Below the pieces are notes generated by a model. That model was not told the origin of the DNA and ran no database searches. It worked only from the letters and a program-made list of their open reading frames with translations. A stretch of 64,000 nucleotides of DNA, taken from the NCBI GenBank assembly GCA_022730285.1, contig DZCQ01000005.1, forward strand, positions 23,427 through 87,426. Reading direction: 5' to 3'. Source of the DNA: Flavobacterium psychrophilum. Lineage in GTDB: Bacteria > Bacteroidota > Bacteroidia > Flavobacteriales > Flavobacteriaceae. A program made the translations under genes and the position numbers. Below are positions 27,351 to 36,409 of the stretch, piece after piece (position 1 is the first letter of the stretch; every line of letters starts with the position of its first letter).

Positions 27351-28037
27351 TTATGCTAAAATTGATAAGATGTTGGATATTTTTTTTAATGATTTAAAAT
27401 TATCATGTTCAATTTCAAAATCTATTTTTTCATATTCCCAAGTGGTATGATATGCTACATGATATGCAAAGCCACCAATGTTTAAAACAGGCAGAATATC
27501 CGATTTTAAAGAGTTTCCAATCATGATAAAATCTTTAGGATTTATATCTAAGCGATTTAGCATTTTTTCATAATCCAATTCTTTTTTGTCGCTCATTACT
27601 TCAATATGGTGAAAATAATGTCCAATTCCAGAATCGTGTAATTTTCTATGCTGGTCTTTTAAATCGCCTTTAGTAGCCACAACAAGTTTGTATTTTCCTT
27701 TCAACTGCTGTAAAACATCTTCCACTTCGGGCAAAAGTTCAACAGGTTTTTGCAATAAATCTTTCCCTATTTTGATAATTTTTTCAATTCCGTTTCCTGA
27801 TATTTGATAATTGGTTAACTCCAAAGCCGATTCTATCATGGACAAAACAAATGCTTTGATTCCAAAACCATAGAGCGGAAGATTTTTGACTTGATGATTC
27901 AAAATCAATTGTAAAATTTCTTGATTAGAAGCATAATTAGAAAATAGTTCACAGAATTTTGCTTGTGCTTCATCAAAATAAGGTTCATTATGCCAAAGAG
28001 TGTCGTCGGCGTCGAATGCAATTATTTTTGGGTTCAT
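27351..28037 (-). CDS. HAD-family hydrolase
   Basis: A 228-residue phosphatase of the haloacid dehalogenase superfamily. Motif I is IIAFDADDTLW with nucleophile Asp9 and acid Asp11; motif II is KLVVATKGD; motif III/IV is PKDFIMIGNSLKSDILP. The cap lies between residues 15 and 90. Substrate unknown. The motifs are intact so it should be active. A hairpin (28052-28084) separates it from metG on the same strand. Confidence 0.84.
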   Translation of the reverse strand: MNPKIIAFDADDTLWHNEPYFDEAQAKFCELFSNYASNQEILQLILNHQVKNLPLYGFGIKAFVLSMIESALELTNYQISGNGIEKIIKIGKDLLQKPVELLPEVEDVLQQLKGKYKLVVATKGDLKDQHRKLHDSGIGHYFHHIEVMSDKKELDYEKMLNRLDINPKDFIMIGNSLKSDILPVLNIGGFAYHVAYHTTWEYEKIDFEIEHDNFKSLKKISNILSILA

Positions 28038-28051
28038 TATTTTTTGTATTT

Positions 28052-28084
28052 AACCCTGTCAGAATTTTAAACTCTAACAGGGTT
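28052..28084. repeat. Hairpin AACCCTGTCAGA / TCTAACAGGGTT
   Basis: Twelve-base arms (28052-28063 and 28073-28084) with one G-U pair and a nine-base loop, in the 67-base gap between metG and the HAD gene. It has no long T-run, so it is a weak terminator candidate; similar AACCCTGTCAGA hairpins recur, as I recall, in Flavobacterium intergenic regions. Confidence 0.6.
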
Positions 28085-28104
28085 TTAGTTGTTTATAACT
28101 TAAA

Positions 28105-30162
28105 TTAAGAAATCAACGTACCATTTTCAACACCATCAGCATCTGGATTTACAAAAACCAATTTCCCTTCGGAATTGTTGGTCATCAAAATCATTCCTTG
28201 ACTTTCAACTCCACGTAATGCTCTTGGTGCTAAGTTCACTAAAACCGTAACGCGTTTTCCAACCACTTCTTCTGGCAAAAAATGTTCAGCAATTCCAGAA
28301 ACTATGGTTCTTACATCCATTCCTGTATCAATTTTTAAAACTAACAGTTTGTTGGCTTTTGGCATTTTTTCGGCTTCCAAAATAGTTCCAACACGCAAAT
28401 CTAATTTTGAAAAATCTTCAAATGTTGCGGTTTCTTTTTGTGGTTCAATCACTTTATTTTCGGCTTTATTTGCCACTTTTGTAGCTTCTAGTTTGTCTAT
28501 TTGTTTTTGAATTTCGGCATCTTCTATTTGAGAAAACAATATTTCGGATTGTCCAATTTTGTGTCCAGATTTTACTAATTCTGATGTTTCAGAAATAGTA
28601 TTCCATTTTAAATCTTTTAAATTTAAAATTGTAGCCAATTTATTGGAAGTAAAAGGTAAAAAAGGGTCGCATAAAATTTGTAAGGCAGTCGCAATTTGCA
28701 ATGCCACATACATTTGCGTTTTTACTCTTTCAGGATTTTCTTTTACCGTTTTCCACGGTTCTTCGTCGGCTAAATATTTATTTCCTAAACGAGCTACATT
28801 CATCAATTCGCCTTGAGCTTCTCTAAATCTATATCTTTCAATTGATGATGAAATTACCGCTGGATAGGCTTTTAATTCGGCTAAAATTTGTTCATCAACT
28901 TCTGTAAATTTATTTGGTGTAGGAACAATTCCGTCGTAATATTTGTTAGTTAAAACAACTACGCGATTGATGAAATTTCCAAAAATAGAAGCCAATTCAT
29001 TATTATTTCTCGCTTGAAAATCTTTCCAAGTAAAGTCATTGTCTTTCGTTTCTGGAGCGTTTGATGTCAGTGCATAACGCAAAGAATCTTGTTTGTCTGG
29101 AAAATCTAATAAATATTCGTGCAACCAAACAGCCCAATTTTTAGAAGTCGATAATTTGTTTCCTTCTAAATTCAAAAACTCATTGGCAGGAACGTTATCT
29201 GGCAAAATAAAACTTCCTTCGGCTTTTAACATCGCAGGAAAAATGATGCAATGGAAAACTATATTGTCTTTTCCAATAAAGTGAACCAATTTTGTGTCTG
29301 AACCTTTCCAATATGGTTCCCAATCTTTTCCTTCTCGAGCTGCCCATTCTTTGGTAGATGAAATGTAACCAATTGGTGCGTCAAACCAAACGTACAATTT
29401 TTTTCCTTCTGCACCTTCCACCGGAACGTCAATTCCCCAATCTAAATCACGTGTTACAGCACGAGGTTTTAATCCGTCGTCTAGCCATGATTTTACCTGA
29501 CCAAGAACATTTGTTTTCCAATCTTTAGCATGACCAACTAAAATCCATTCTTTCAAGAAATCGTCATATCTGTCCAAAGGTAAAAACCAATGTTTAGTAG
29601 ATTTCAAAATAGGTGTTTCACCAGTTATAGTCGATTTAGGGTTTATTAAATCAGTTGCATTTAGTGTAGAGCCGCATTTTTCACATTGGTCGCCATACGC
29701 TTCTTCGTTACCACACTTTGGACAAGTTCCAACTACAAATCTATCAGCCAAAAACTGATCTGCCTTAGCATCATATAATTGCTCGGTAACTTCTTCAATA
29801 AAATCGCCGTTATCGTATAATTTTCTAAAAAATTCAGAAGCCGTATCATGATGAATTTTAGAAGAAGTTCTTGAATAATTGTCAAATGAAATTCCGAAAT
29901 CAAGAAACGATTGACGAATAATTCCGTCGTATTTATCAATAACTTGTTGTGGCGTAATGCCTTCTTTTTTGGCTTTCATCGAAATGGCAACACCATGTTC
30001 ATCGCTTCCGCAAATAAACGCCACATCTTTTCCTTGTAATCTCAAATAACGCGCATAAATATCACTTGGAACATAAACTCCTGCTAAATGTCCTATATGA
30101 ATAGGTCCGTTAGTATATGGCAAAGCCGCCGTAATAGTATATCTTTTTGGATTTTGAATCAT
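28105..30162 (-). CDS. metG: Methionyl-tRNA synthetase
   Basis: Charges tRNA-Met; 685 residues. The class I motifs are [10 protein letters not shown] (HIGH) and [11 protein letters not shown] (KMSKS-type). The connective domain carries a zinc knuckle ([18 protein letters not shown], four Cys), the anticodon-binding helical domain follows, and the C-terminus has a tRNA-binding OB-fold ([20 protein letters not shown]) that in other bacteria supports dimerisation. A TATTTTTG promoter lies 20 bases upstream on the minus strand. The gene is divergent from the LD-carboxypeptidase gene. Confidence 0.97.
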   Translation of the reverse strand: MIQNPKRYTITAALPYTNGPIHIGHLAGVYVPSDIYARYLRLQGKDVAFICGSDEHGVAISMKAKKEGITPQQVIDKYDGIIRQSFLDFGISFDNYSRTSSKIHHDTASEFFRKLYDNGDFIEEVTEQLYDAKADQFLADRFVVGTCPKCGNEEAYGDQCEKCGSTLNATDLINPKSTITGETPILKSTKHWFLPLDRYDDFLKEWILVGHAKDWKTNVLGQVKSWLDDGLKPRAVTRDLDWGIDVPVEGAEGKKLYVWFDAPIGYISSTKEWAAREGKDWEPYWKGSDTKLVHFIGKDNIVFHCIIFPAMLKAEGSFILPDNVPANEFLNLEGNKLSTSKNWAVWLHEYLLDFPDKQDSLRYALTSNAPETKDNDFTWKDFQARNNNELASIFGNFINRVVVLTNKYYDGIVPTPNKFTEVDEQILAELKAYPAVISSSIERYRFREAQGELMNVARLGNKYLADEEPWKTVKENPERVKTQMYVALQIATALQILCDPFLPFTSNKLATILNLKDLKWNTISETSELVKSGHKIGQSEILFSQIEDAEIQKQIDKLEATKVANKAENKVIEPQKETATFEDFSKLDLRVGTILEAEKMPKANKLLVLKIDTGMDVRTIVSGIAEHFLPEEVVGKRVTVLVNLAPRALRGVESQGMILMTNNSEGKLVFVNPDADGVENGTLIS

Positions 30163-30182
30163 AATTGTAATAAAATAGATTG

Positions 30183-30190
30183 CAAAAATA
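30183..30190 (-). promoter_or_regulatory. -7 promoter element for metG (TATTTTTG on minus strand)
   Basis: Exact TAnnTTTG match on the minus strand, 20 bases before the metG ATG. No -33 TTG at standard spacing. Confidence 0.6.
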
Positions 30191-30264
30191 CATAATAGAA
30201 ATAGAGTTAAAAAGTTTGCGAGATGCTATTTTACAAAAAAGTAGCTATTTTATAGTATTATTTT

Positions 30265-30272
30265 TATATTTG
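30265..30272 (+). promoter_or_regulatory. Flavobacterial -7 promoter element TATATTTG
   Basis: Exact TAnnTTTG match, 15 bases before the ATG at 30288. It supports 30288 rather than the internal Met at 30351 as the start. Confidence 0.6.
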
Positions 30273-30287
30273 TCTTTATTTTTTTAG

Positions 30288-31244
30288 ATGAAAAATTACT
30301 TTTTAGCCATAAATTTATTTATAGCACACACAATATTATCACAAACAACTATGATTCGTCCTGCTAATTTACAAAAAGGAGATACGGTAGCTATTGTTGC
30401 CACTGCCCGAAAAAATATTGATAACGATTTGTCTTTTGCCAAAAATCTATTGGATAGCTGGGGTTTACATTACAAAATTGGAAATACAATAGGATTGGAT
30501 TTGAACCAATTGGCAGGAACTGATATGCAACGTGCAGCTGATTTTCAGGAACAAATGGATAATCCTAATGTTAAAGCAATTTGGTGTGTAAGAGGAGGTT
30601 ATGGTACGGTCAGAATGGTAGATTTGTTAGATTTTACAAAATTTAAACAAAATCCTAAATGGATAATAGGCTTTAGCGACATTACGGTTTTGCATAACCA
30701 TTTAAATGTAATGGGTTTTGAAACCATTCATGGTATTATGCCTGTAAGTAGTAAAGCAACGGAGCAAGCAAAAGAAAGTTTATGTATGGCTTTGTTTGGC
30801 GAAAAAATAACTTATGAAATTCCTACCAATGCAAAAAACAACTTAGGTTCTGCAAAAGGAGAGCTTGTGGGTGGAAATTTATCTATCATTTACAGTTTAC
30901 TCGGTTCTCCATCGGCAATTAGCTGTCAGGATAAAATATTATTTATAGAAGATTTAGATGAATATTTGTATCATATTGATAGAATGATGATGAATTTGAA
31001 GAGAAATGGTTGTCTGGGTAGATTAAAAGGAATTATAGTAGGCGGAATGACAACGATGAAGGATAATGATGTTCCGTGGGGTAAAAATGCACTTGAAATT
31101 ATTGCTGATATTACTAAAGAGTACCAAATACCTATAATATTTAACTTTCCTGCAGGACACATACAAGATAATAGAGCATTAATTATGGGAGCTACTGTCC
31201 AAATTTCAGTAAATGAAACTACTAGCAAAGTGGTTTTTGAATAG
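30288..31244 (+). CDS. LD-carboxypeptidase (S66, muramoyltetrapeptide carboxypeptidase)
   Basis: Removes the terminal D-amino acid from muropeptides during murein recycling. The S66 triad is visible in the 318 residues: nucleophile in IGFSDITVLH (Ser130), FIEDLDEYLYHIDRM with Glu221, and FPAGHIQDNRALIMGA with His291. The N-terminus (MKNYFLAINLFIAHTILSQT) looks like a signal peptide, although many LD-carboxypeptidases are cytoplasmic; an internal ATG at 30351 (residue 22) would give the cytoplasmic form. rarA starts 2 bases after the stop. Confidence 0.9.
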   Translation: MKNYFLAINLFIAHTILSQTTMIRPANLQKGDTVAIVATARKNIDNDLSFAKNLLDSWGLHYKIGNTIGLDLNQLAGTDMQRAADFQEQMDNPNVKAIWCVRGGYGTVRMVDLLDFTKFKQNPKWIIGFSDITVLHNHLNVMGFETIHGIMPVSSKATEQAKESLCMALFGEKITYEIPTNAKNNLGSAKGELVGGNLSIIYSLLGSPSAISCQDKILFIEDLDEYLYHIDRMMMNLKRNGCLGRLKGIIVGGMTTMKDNDVPWGKNALEIIADITKEYQIPIIFNFPAGHIQDNRALIMGATVQISVNETTSKVVFE

Positions 31245-31245
31245 C

Positions 31246-32523
31246 ATGAATGCACCTTTAGCCGAGAGAATTAGGCCTAAAAACTTAACAGAATACATAA
31301 GTCAATCTCATTTAGTGGGAGCAAATGGCTCTCTTACTACCCAAATTAAGAGTGGTACTATTCCATCTATGGTGCTTTGGGGTCCACCAGGAACTGGTAA
31401 AACTACTCTAGCACAAATTATTGCACAAGAATTGCAAAGACCTTTTTTTGAATTAAGTGCTATTAATTCTGGCGTGAAAGACATACGAGAAGTTATTGAA
31501 AAGTCAAAGCAAAGTGGGGGATTGTTTACTACTAAAAATCCTGTTTTGTTTATTGATGAAATTCATCGATTTAGCAAGTCGCAACAAGATTCTCTATTAG
31601 CGGCAGTAGAAAAAGGGTGGATAACTCTAATAGGTGCTACTACTGAAAACCCAAGTTTTGAGGTAATTCCTGCTTTATTGTCAAGATGTCAAGTGTATGT
31701 TTTAAATCCTTTTTCAAGAGAAGATTTACTTGCACTTTTATCACGTGCAATGCTAGAAGATATTGTTTTACGAACAAAAAAAATACATCTCAAAGAGCAT
31801 GAAGCATTGTTGCAACTTTCTGGTGGTGATGGTAGAAAATTGTTAAATATTTTCGAATTAGTTATCAATGCTCAATTAGACGATGAAATTGAAATTACAA
31901 ATGATAAAGTGTTTCAATTAGTCCAAAAAAATACGGTATTGTATGACAAAACAGGAGAGCAACATTATGATGTTGTATCGGCATTTATAAAATCTATACG
32001 TGGGAGCGATCCAAATGGTGCTGTATATTGGCTTGCTAGAATGATAGAAGGTGGCGAGGACGTCAAGTTTATTGCTAGACGGTTACTTATTTTGTCTAGT
32101 GAAGATATTGGTAATGCAAACCCGACAGCATTTATAATGGCAAACAATTGTTTTCAGGCTGTTTCTATAATTGGATATCCTGAAAGCAGGATTATTTTGA
32201 GTCAATGTGCTGTTTATTTGGCTACTTCTCCTAAAAGTAATTCTACTTATCTTGCAATAGGTATTGCTCAAGATGTAGTGGCTAAAACAGGAAATTTACC
32301 CGTACCAATTTCTTTAAGAAATGCTCCAACAAATTTAATGAAGGAAATAGGTTATGGGGAAGATTATAAGTATGCACATAATTATACCAATAATTTTGCC
32401 GAACAGGAATTTTTGCCAACAGAAATTAGCAATACAACATTGTATATTCCTGGAGACAATTCCAGAGAAAATAACACTAGAGAGTTTTTAAAAAACAGAT
32501 GGAAAGACAAATATAACTATTAA
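31246..32523 (+). CDS. rarA: Replication-associated recombination protein RarA
   Basis: An AAA+ ATPase related to clamp loader and Holliday-junction motors that acts at stalled replication forks; 425 residues. It has Walker [10 protein letters not shown] (46-54), Walker [12 protein letters not shown], the sensor 1 [12 protein letters not shown] and the C-terminal tetramerisation and lid regions ([23 protein letters not shown]). I chose the ATG at 31246; the earlier candidate at 31213 would overlap the LD-carboxypeptidase end. It converges on the gene ending at 32532. Confidence 0.95.
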   Translation: MNAPLAERIRPKNLTEYISQSHLVGANGSLTTQIKSGTIPSMVLWGPPGTGKTTLAQIIAQELQRPFFELSAINSGVKDIREVIEKSKQSGGLFTTKNPVLFIDEIHRFSKSQQDSLLAAVEKGWITLIGATTENPSFEVIPALLSRCQVYVLNPFSREDLLALLSRAMLEDIVLRTKKIHLKEHEALLQLSGGDGRKLLNIFELVINAQLDDEIEITNDKVFQLVQKNTVLYDKTGEQHYDVVSAFIKSIRGSDPNGAVYWLARMIEGGEDVKFIARRLLILSSEDIGNANPTAFIMANNCFQAVSIIGYPESRIILSQCAVYLATSPKSNSTYLAIGIAQDVVAKTGNLPVPISLRNAPTNLMKEIGYGEDYKYAHNYTNNFAEQEFLPTEISNTTLYIPGDNSRENNTREFLKNRWKDKYNY

Positions 32524-32531
32524 AAACTTTT

Positions 32532-33296
32532 TTACAACTTAATATCTAAATATTCTGAAACAATCAGTCCATCTTCTAAATATTCAAAATACCACAAGTC
32601 TTTTTTAGAAAAAACAACACCTTCTGTTTCGTTTTTAATCCCTATATATATTGCAGATCTAGAAGTTTTGTATAAAATAAGTTCCTCTTTTGTGGAAGGT
32701 ATTATTACTTTAAAATAAGGACTGTTTTTAATTGGTTTGTCATTCTGAGATGTCTTTTCATAAGTTACGTTTTTTTCGGTTTTAATTACTTTGGTTACTT
32801 CTGTAGAAATATTTTCTACATCTCTGGACTTTATTTTTTCCTGTGCTTCTTGGTCATAATAAGTTTTCCCTGAAAATTTGTATTTAGCTTTATCAAAAGA
32901 TTTTAATGCCATTAACAATGCTTGATTGTATGCTTGAGGCAAATCTTTTGTACGACTTTCTCCTAAATCGGTAGTAAAAAGGATTTTATTTTTGCAATCT
33001 TTAAATTCAATTTTTAGTTTGGTAACAAAAAGGGTGTTTTCTGGAACCACGTTTACAAAAACTTTATTACAATTATAATCTAAAAAACCTTCTGGAAGCT
33101 CCTCATTAGATACGTATGCTTCAAAACCTTTTTGTTTTAAAAATGCTTTGATAGTTGTATTAATACGATATTGATTATCTGTTGTTTGAAATTCAAACTT
33201 TGCAGGAATTAATGCCATTTCATAATCGTTTAAACTACCTTGAGAATAGTTTATAAAGCTCACTAATAGCGAAAAGTATAAAAATAAATGTTTCAT
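32532..33296 (-). CDS. Secreted protein of unknown function
   Basis: A 254-residue protein with a signal peptide (MKHLFLYFSLLVSFINYSQG) ending in SQ, common in flavobacterial exported proteins. The mature chain has no motif I recognise; it contains NQYRINTTIKAFLKQKGFEAYVSNEELP and a second part with SPYFKVIIPSTKEELILYKTSRSA, both beta-rich. It may be a periplasmic or outer-membrane-associated protein. It converges with rarA and is followed by YjjG on the upstream side, 23 bases away. Confidence 0.6.
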   Translation of the reverse strand: MKHLFLYFSLLVSFINYSQGSLNDYEMALIPAKFEFQTTDNQYRINTTIKAFLKQKGFEAYVSNEELPEGFLDYNCNKVFVNVVPENTLFVTKLKIEFKDCKNKILFTTDLGESRTKDLPQAYNQALLMALKSFDKAKYKFSGKTYYDQEAQEKIKSRDVENISTEVTKVIKTEKNVTYEKTSQNDKPIKNSPYFKVIIPSTKEELILYKTSRSAIYIGIKNETEGVVFSKKDLWYFEYLEDGLIVSEYLDIKL

Positions 33297-33319
33297 GTGC
33301 TTTGGTGTTTTGTGTTATT

Positions 33320-34006
33320 TTAAAAAAAATCTTTTAATTCTGCTAAAGTACTAATTTGATTTATATTTTGAATAACTTTAGTGTTATTTGGGTTAAAATA
33401 AATTGCTTTCATGCCAAAATTTATGGCTCCATATACATCAGCGTCTATGCAATCTCCAATCATCACACTTTCATTTTTTGTAGCATTTGCAGTAGTTAAG
33501 GCATGGTTGAATATTATTGGATTTGGTTTTTTTGCTCCAGCTTTTTCAGAATTTGTAATGGTTTTAAAATAGCTTTTAATGCCAGAGTTAAGCATCTTTT
33601 TGTCTTGTACTTGATCAAAACCATTTGTAATTATATGTAATTCGTAGTGTAATTTTAAATAATCCAAAACTTCTATTGTTCCTGGAAACAGGTGTGTAAA
33701 TGTTGGTAGTAAATAAATGTAATCTTCTGAAATTAAATTAATTAAATCGTCCGTTATTGTATAATCAAGAAGTTTAAAGGTTTCTTGAAACCTTCCATAT
33801 CGAAGTTCTAGTTGTGATATTTTGTCATTTCTGTATAATTCCCAATATTTTGCATTTGTAGGGACATAAAAATGCATAAATTGTGAGGTGGGAATGCTAA
33901 TTTGGTGTTTTTTTAATACAAAATCAAAAGTTAATTCTGAGTTTTTCTCAAAATCCCAAAGTGTGTGGTCTAGATCAAAAAATAGATGTTTTATGGTGTT
34001 TTTCAT
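33320..34006 (-). CDS. YjjG-type noncanonical pyrimidine nucleotidase (HAD)
   Basis: A 228-residue HAD hydrolase with motif I FFDLDHTLWDFEKNS (nucleophile Asp11, acid Asp13), motif II in HIITNGFDQVQ, motif III SEKAGAKKPNPIIF and motif IV VMIGDCIDADVYGAINFGM. The YjjG subgroup dephosphorylates noncanonical pyrimidine nucleotides, guarding against mutagenic analogues. It starts 2 bases after radC ends, so it is in the same transcript. Confidence 0.86.
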   Translation of the reverse strand: MKNTIKHLFFDLDHTLWDFEKNSELTFDFVLKKHQISIPTSQFMHFYVPTNAKYWELYRNDKISQLELRYGRFQETFKLLDYTITDDLINLISEDYIYLLPTFTHLFPGTIEVLDYLKLHYELHIITNGFDQVQDKKMLNSGIKSYFKTITNSEKAGAKKPNPIIFNHALTTANATKNESVMIGDCIDADVYGAINFGMKAIYFNPNNTKVIQNINQISTLAELKDFF

Positions 34007-34008
34007 AC

Positions 34009-34704
34009 TTATAATTTCCCGTCGTCGTTAAAGCTATAATAAGCATTTTCGGTAATTATTAAATGGTCTAATACCGAAATTTCTAGTTGCTTTCCAGCTT
34101 GTTTTATTTGATTTGTAATTTCTATATCCTGTTTGCTTGGAGTTAATTTTCCAGATGGATGGTTGTGTATTAGTAGTATAGAAATGGCATTTTGTTCTAA
34201 TGCCATCTTAAAAAGGATTCTTACATCTACCACTGTACCAGTAATTCCTCCTTTACTTAGTTGCGTTTTATATAGTAGTTTTGCGTTATTATTAAGGTAT
34301 AATACCCAAAATTCTTCATGTGCTAAATCTCCAATAATGGGTTGCATCAAATCAAAAGCTATTTTACTAGATGTTACAGAGATATATTTTTCTGTTTCCT
34401 GCAATCTTCTTCTTTGCCCAAGTTCTAGTGTTGCAACTATGGATACAGCTTTTGCTTCACCAATTCCTTTAAATTTGGTAAGTTGCGAAATGGTTAGTTT
34501 TCCTAATTGGTTTATATTGTTGTTTACCGATGCGAGTAATCTTTGTGATAATTGCACTGCACTTTCATCTCTAGAACCAGAACCGATTATTATTGCAATT
34601 AATTCTGAATCGGACAATGCAGATTTTCCTTTCAAAAGCAACTTTTCTCGTGGGCGATCATCTTCCGCCCATGTTTTTATAGAAAAAGAATTGGTTTTTG
34701 TCAT
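34009..34704 (-). CDS. radC: RadC family protein (JAB/MPN domain)
   Basis: A 231-residue protein with an N-terminal HhH-like helical part (RPREKLLLKGKSALSDSELIAIIIGSGS, LTKFKGIGEAKAVSI) and a JAB metalloprotease-like domain with LLIHNHPSG and Asp193 (His180, His182). Despite the name, RadC's role in DNA repair is unproved. It lies 15 bases downstream of the SWIM-finger gene and 2 bases upstream of YjjG, giving a tight run on the minus strand. Confidence 0.92.
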   Translation of the reverse strand: MTKTNSFSIKTWAEDDRPREKLLLKGKSALSDSELIAIIIGSGSRDESAVQLSQRLLASVNNNINQLGKLTISQLTKFKGIGEAKAVSIVATLELGQRRRLQETEKYISVTSSKIAFDLMQPIIGDLAHEEFWVLYLNNNAKLLYKTQLSKGGITGTVVDVRILFKMALEQNAISILLIHNHPSGKLTPSKQDIEITNQIKQAGKQLEISVLDHLIITENAYYSFNDDGKL

Positions 34705-34719
34705 GATTTTAAATGCTTT

Positions 34720-36399
34720 TTAGCGTTCATTTTTGTTTTCCAGCAAGTCATTTAACGCATCTAAAAAATTAGAATCATAATGTCGTTTTCTTACTTGTAC
34801 AGTAGCCTTAATTTCTAAAAAACTATAATTTTCGTCTATCCATTTCAAAAATTTATTTCGATATTCCATTTCCATTTCGTCTAGCGGATTAGCATAGCGG
34901 CTTAATGTGCCTTCAATTAATGTTAATGCTACTAAAAATGCAGATTTATGATGCGTATATAGCTCTTTTCTGTATTCAAATAGTATAGAATAAGTAGTGT
35001 AAAGAGAGATGTTTTCTAGTATTTTTTGATAATTTTTCTCTAGAAAATAAATATCGATATATGCTTTTACGAATTTAGAATTCCCGTGAAAATTTCTTTT
35101 TAAATACCCCAGCACTTTTGTTCTAAATACTTTAAATGCTTCTGGCGAAGAGTGTTTTTGTATTTCAAAATAATCGTCCATTTCAAAATTATAGAAAATG
35201 GTTTTCATGGATATCAAAGCATTTTTTTGAGAATTTTCTGTTTGTTTGTAAATTTCTTTGAGAATGTTAAAATAGCCAGTATTGTATTTATCATTAGAAT
35301 TTCGAAAAATTTGTTCATTTGCAATGTTCTCTGCAACATCGTATTTTTTAATTTCAATTAATTTTTCTAATAGAAGTATGTTGTAGTCGTTTTCATAATA
35401 CTTAGCCTGAAAATGTTCGTAAATATCTTCAAAAAGTCCGTTTTCGGATAAAACTTTTAGCATAAATCTCTGAAGAGAACTGTTGTAACTTGTTTTTTTA
35501 AGAATAGATTTGTTAAATATAGTTAGAATTTTTTTAGCAAAATAACCCTTCTGTTCTTTGCTATGTATGCTCTCGTAAAGATGAAATATATTATCCTTTT
35601 CAAACTCAAAATAGCTTTTAGCATTAAAGTAAGAGTCTATTCTATAATCGATAATTTTTTGCCAAACCTCGTGATCTTTAATGTTATGGATATAAAGATT
35701 TATTTCCTTATAAATTCTCTCCACAAACCTAATAATCTTAATACTAGACAAATACATTTTGTGATGAAAGTCAATAAGCTCTGTATTTATAAATAAAATC
35801 AAATCTGTCGATTCTTTCTTTTCGATATTTTTTTGGCAATAGACAACAAACGGTTTTAAGGTAATATCTAACAAATCGATTACTTTTTTCAGTTCTGTTC
35901 CATCAATTGTTCTTTTGTTTTTAATAACAGATTTAATGGTGCTTTCGATACTGGCTTTTGCTTCGACTTTTGTAAAAATGATTTCTTTTTTAGAAAAATT
36001 ATTTACAAATAGAAATTCAATGTCTTTATTTTTTTTAAGTAATTCAGAAAACCATTGTTTTAAGTCCTGATGACTTATTTGTTCTATTAAAATATCTGTT
36101 TCGGTTTGTTTTTTTCGTACGGTGTTTTTAGGTGTTTGTTTTCTGTTTTTTAAAAAATATAAAAATGCATTTTTATGAACACAAAGCGACGCACCATTTT
36201 CGCAATCGCACGTTAGGTTTGTAATTAACGTTTTATTAAAAGTAATTGAAACATCAAAACTATCTGTTCCTTCATCTACATAGGCGGCAAGCTTGTTAGC
36301 AGAAATTTCTTCTAAATCTCGAACTAGCAGTTTTTTGGCTTTGTTGCTAATTGTTTTGGTTATTTTAGACTCAAAATTATCTAAAGTTAGTTGTTCCAT
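34720..36399 (-). CDS. SWIM zinc-finger protein of unknown function
   Basis: A 559-residue protein with a SWIM-type zinc finger near the N-terminus: CDCENGASLCVHKNAF, with CxCx6CxH ligands C64, C66, C73, H75. The rest (about 90-559) is a long helical, charged region, rich in aromatic residues and repeated lipid-like helix pairs (YFEIQKHSSPEAFKVF), resembling helical-repeat scaffolds. SWIM fingers occur in bacterial helicases and in proteins near them, but no helicase domain is seen here. It sits between radC and mpl (10-15 base gaps), so it is probably in one operon. Confidence 0.7.
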   Translation of the reverse strand: MEQLTLDNFESKITKTISNKAKKLLVRDLEEISANKLAAYVDEGTDSFDVSITFNKTLITNLTCDCENGASLCVHKNAFLYFLKNRKQTPKNTVRKKQTETDILIEQISHQDLKQWFSELLKKNKDIEFLFVNNFSKKEIIFTKVEAKASIESTIKSVIKNKRTIDGTELKKVIDLLDITLKPFVVYCQKNIEKKESTDLILFINTELIDFHHKMYLSSIKIIRFVERIYKEINLYIHNIKDHEVWQKIIDYRIDSYFNAKSYFEFEKDNIFHLYESIHSKEQKGYFAKKILTIFNKSILKKTSYNSSLQRFMLKVLSENGLFEDIYEHFQAKYYENDYNILLLEKLIEIKKYDVAENIANEQIFRNSNDKYNTGYFNILKEIYKQTENSQKNALISMKTIFYNFEMDDYFEIQKHSSPEAFKVFRTKVLGYLKRNFHGNSKFVKAYIDIYFLEKNYQKILENISLYTTYSILFEYRKELYTHHKSAFLVALTLIEGTLSRYANPLDEMEMEYRNKFLKWIDENYSFLEIKATVQVRKRHYDSNFLDALNDLLENKNER

Positions 36400-36409
36400 A
36401 CTTGTTTTT

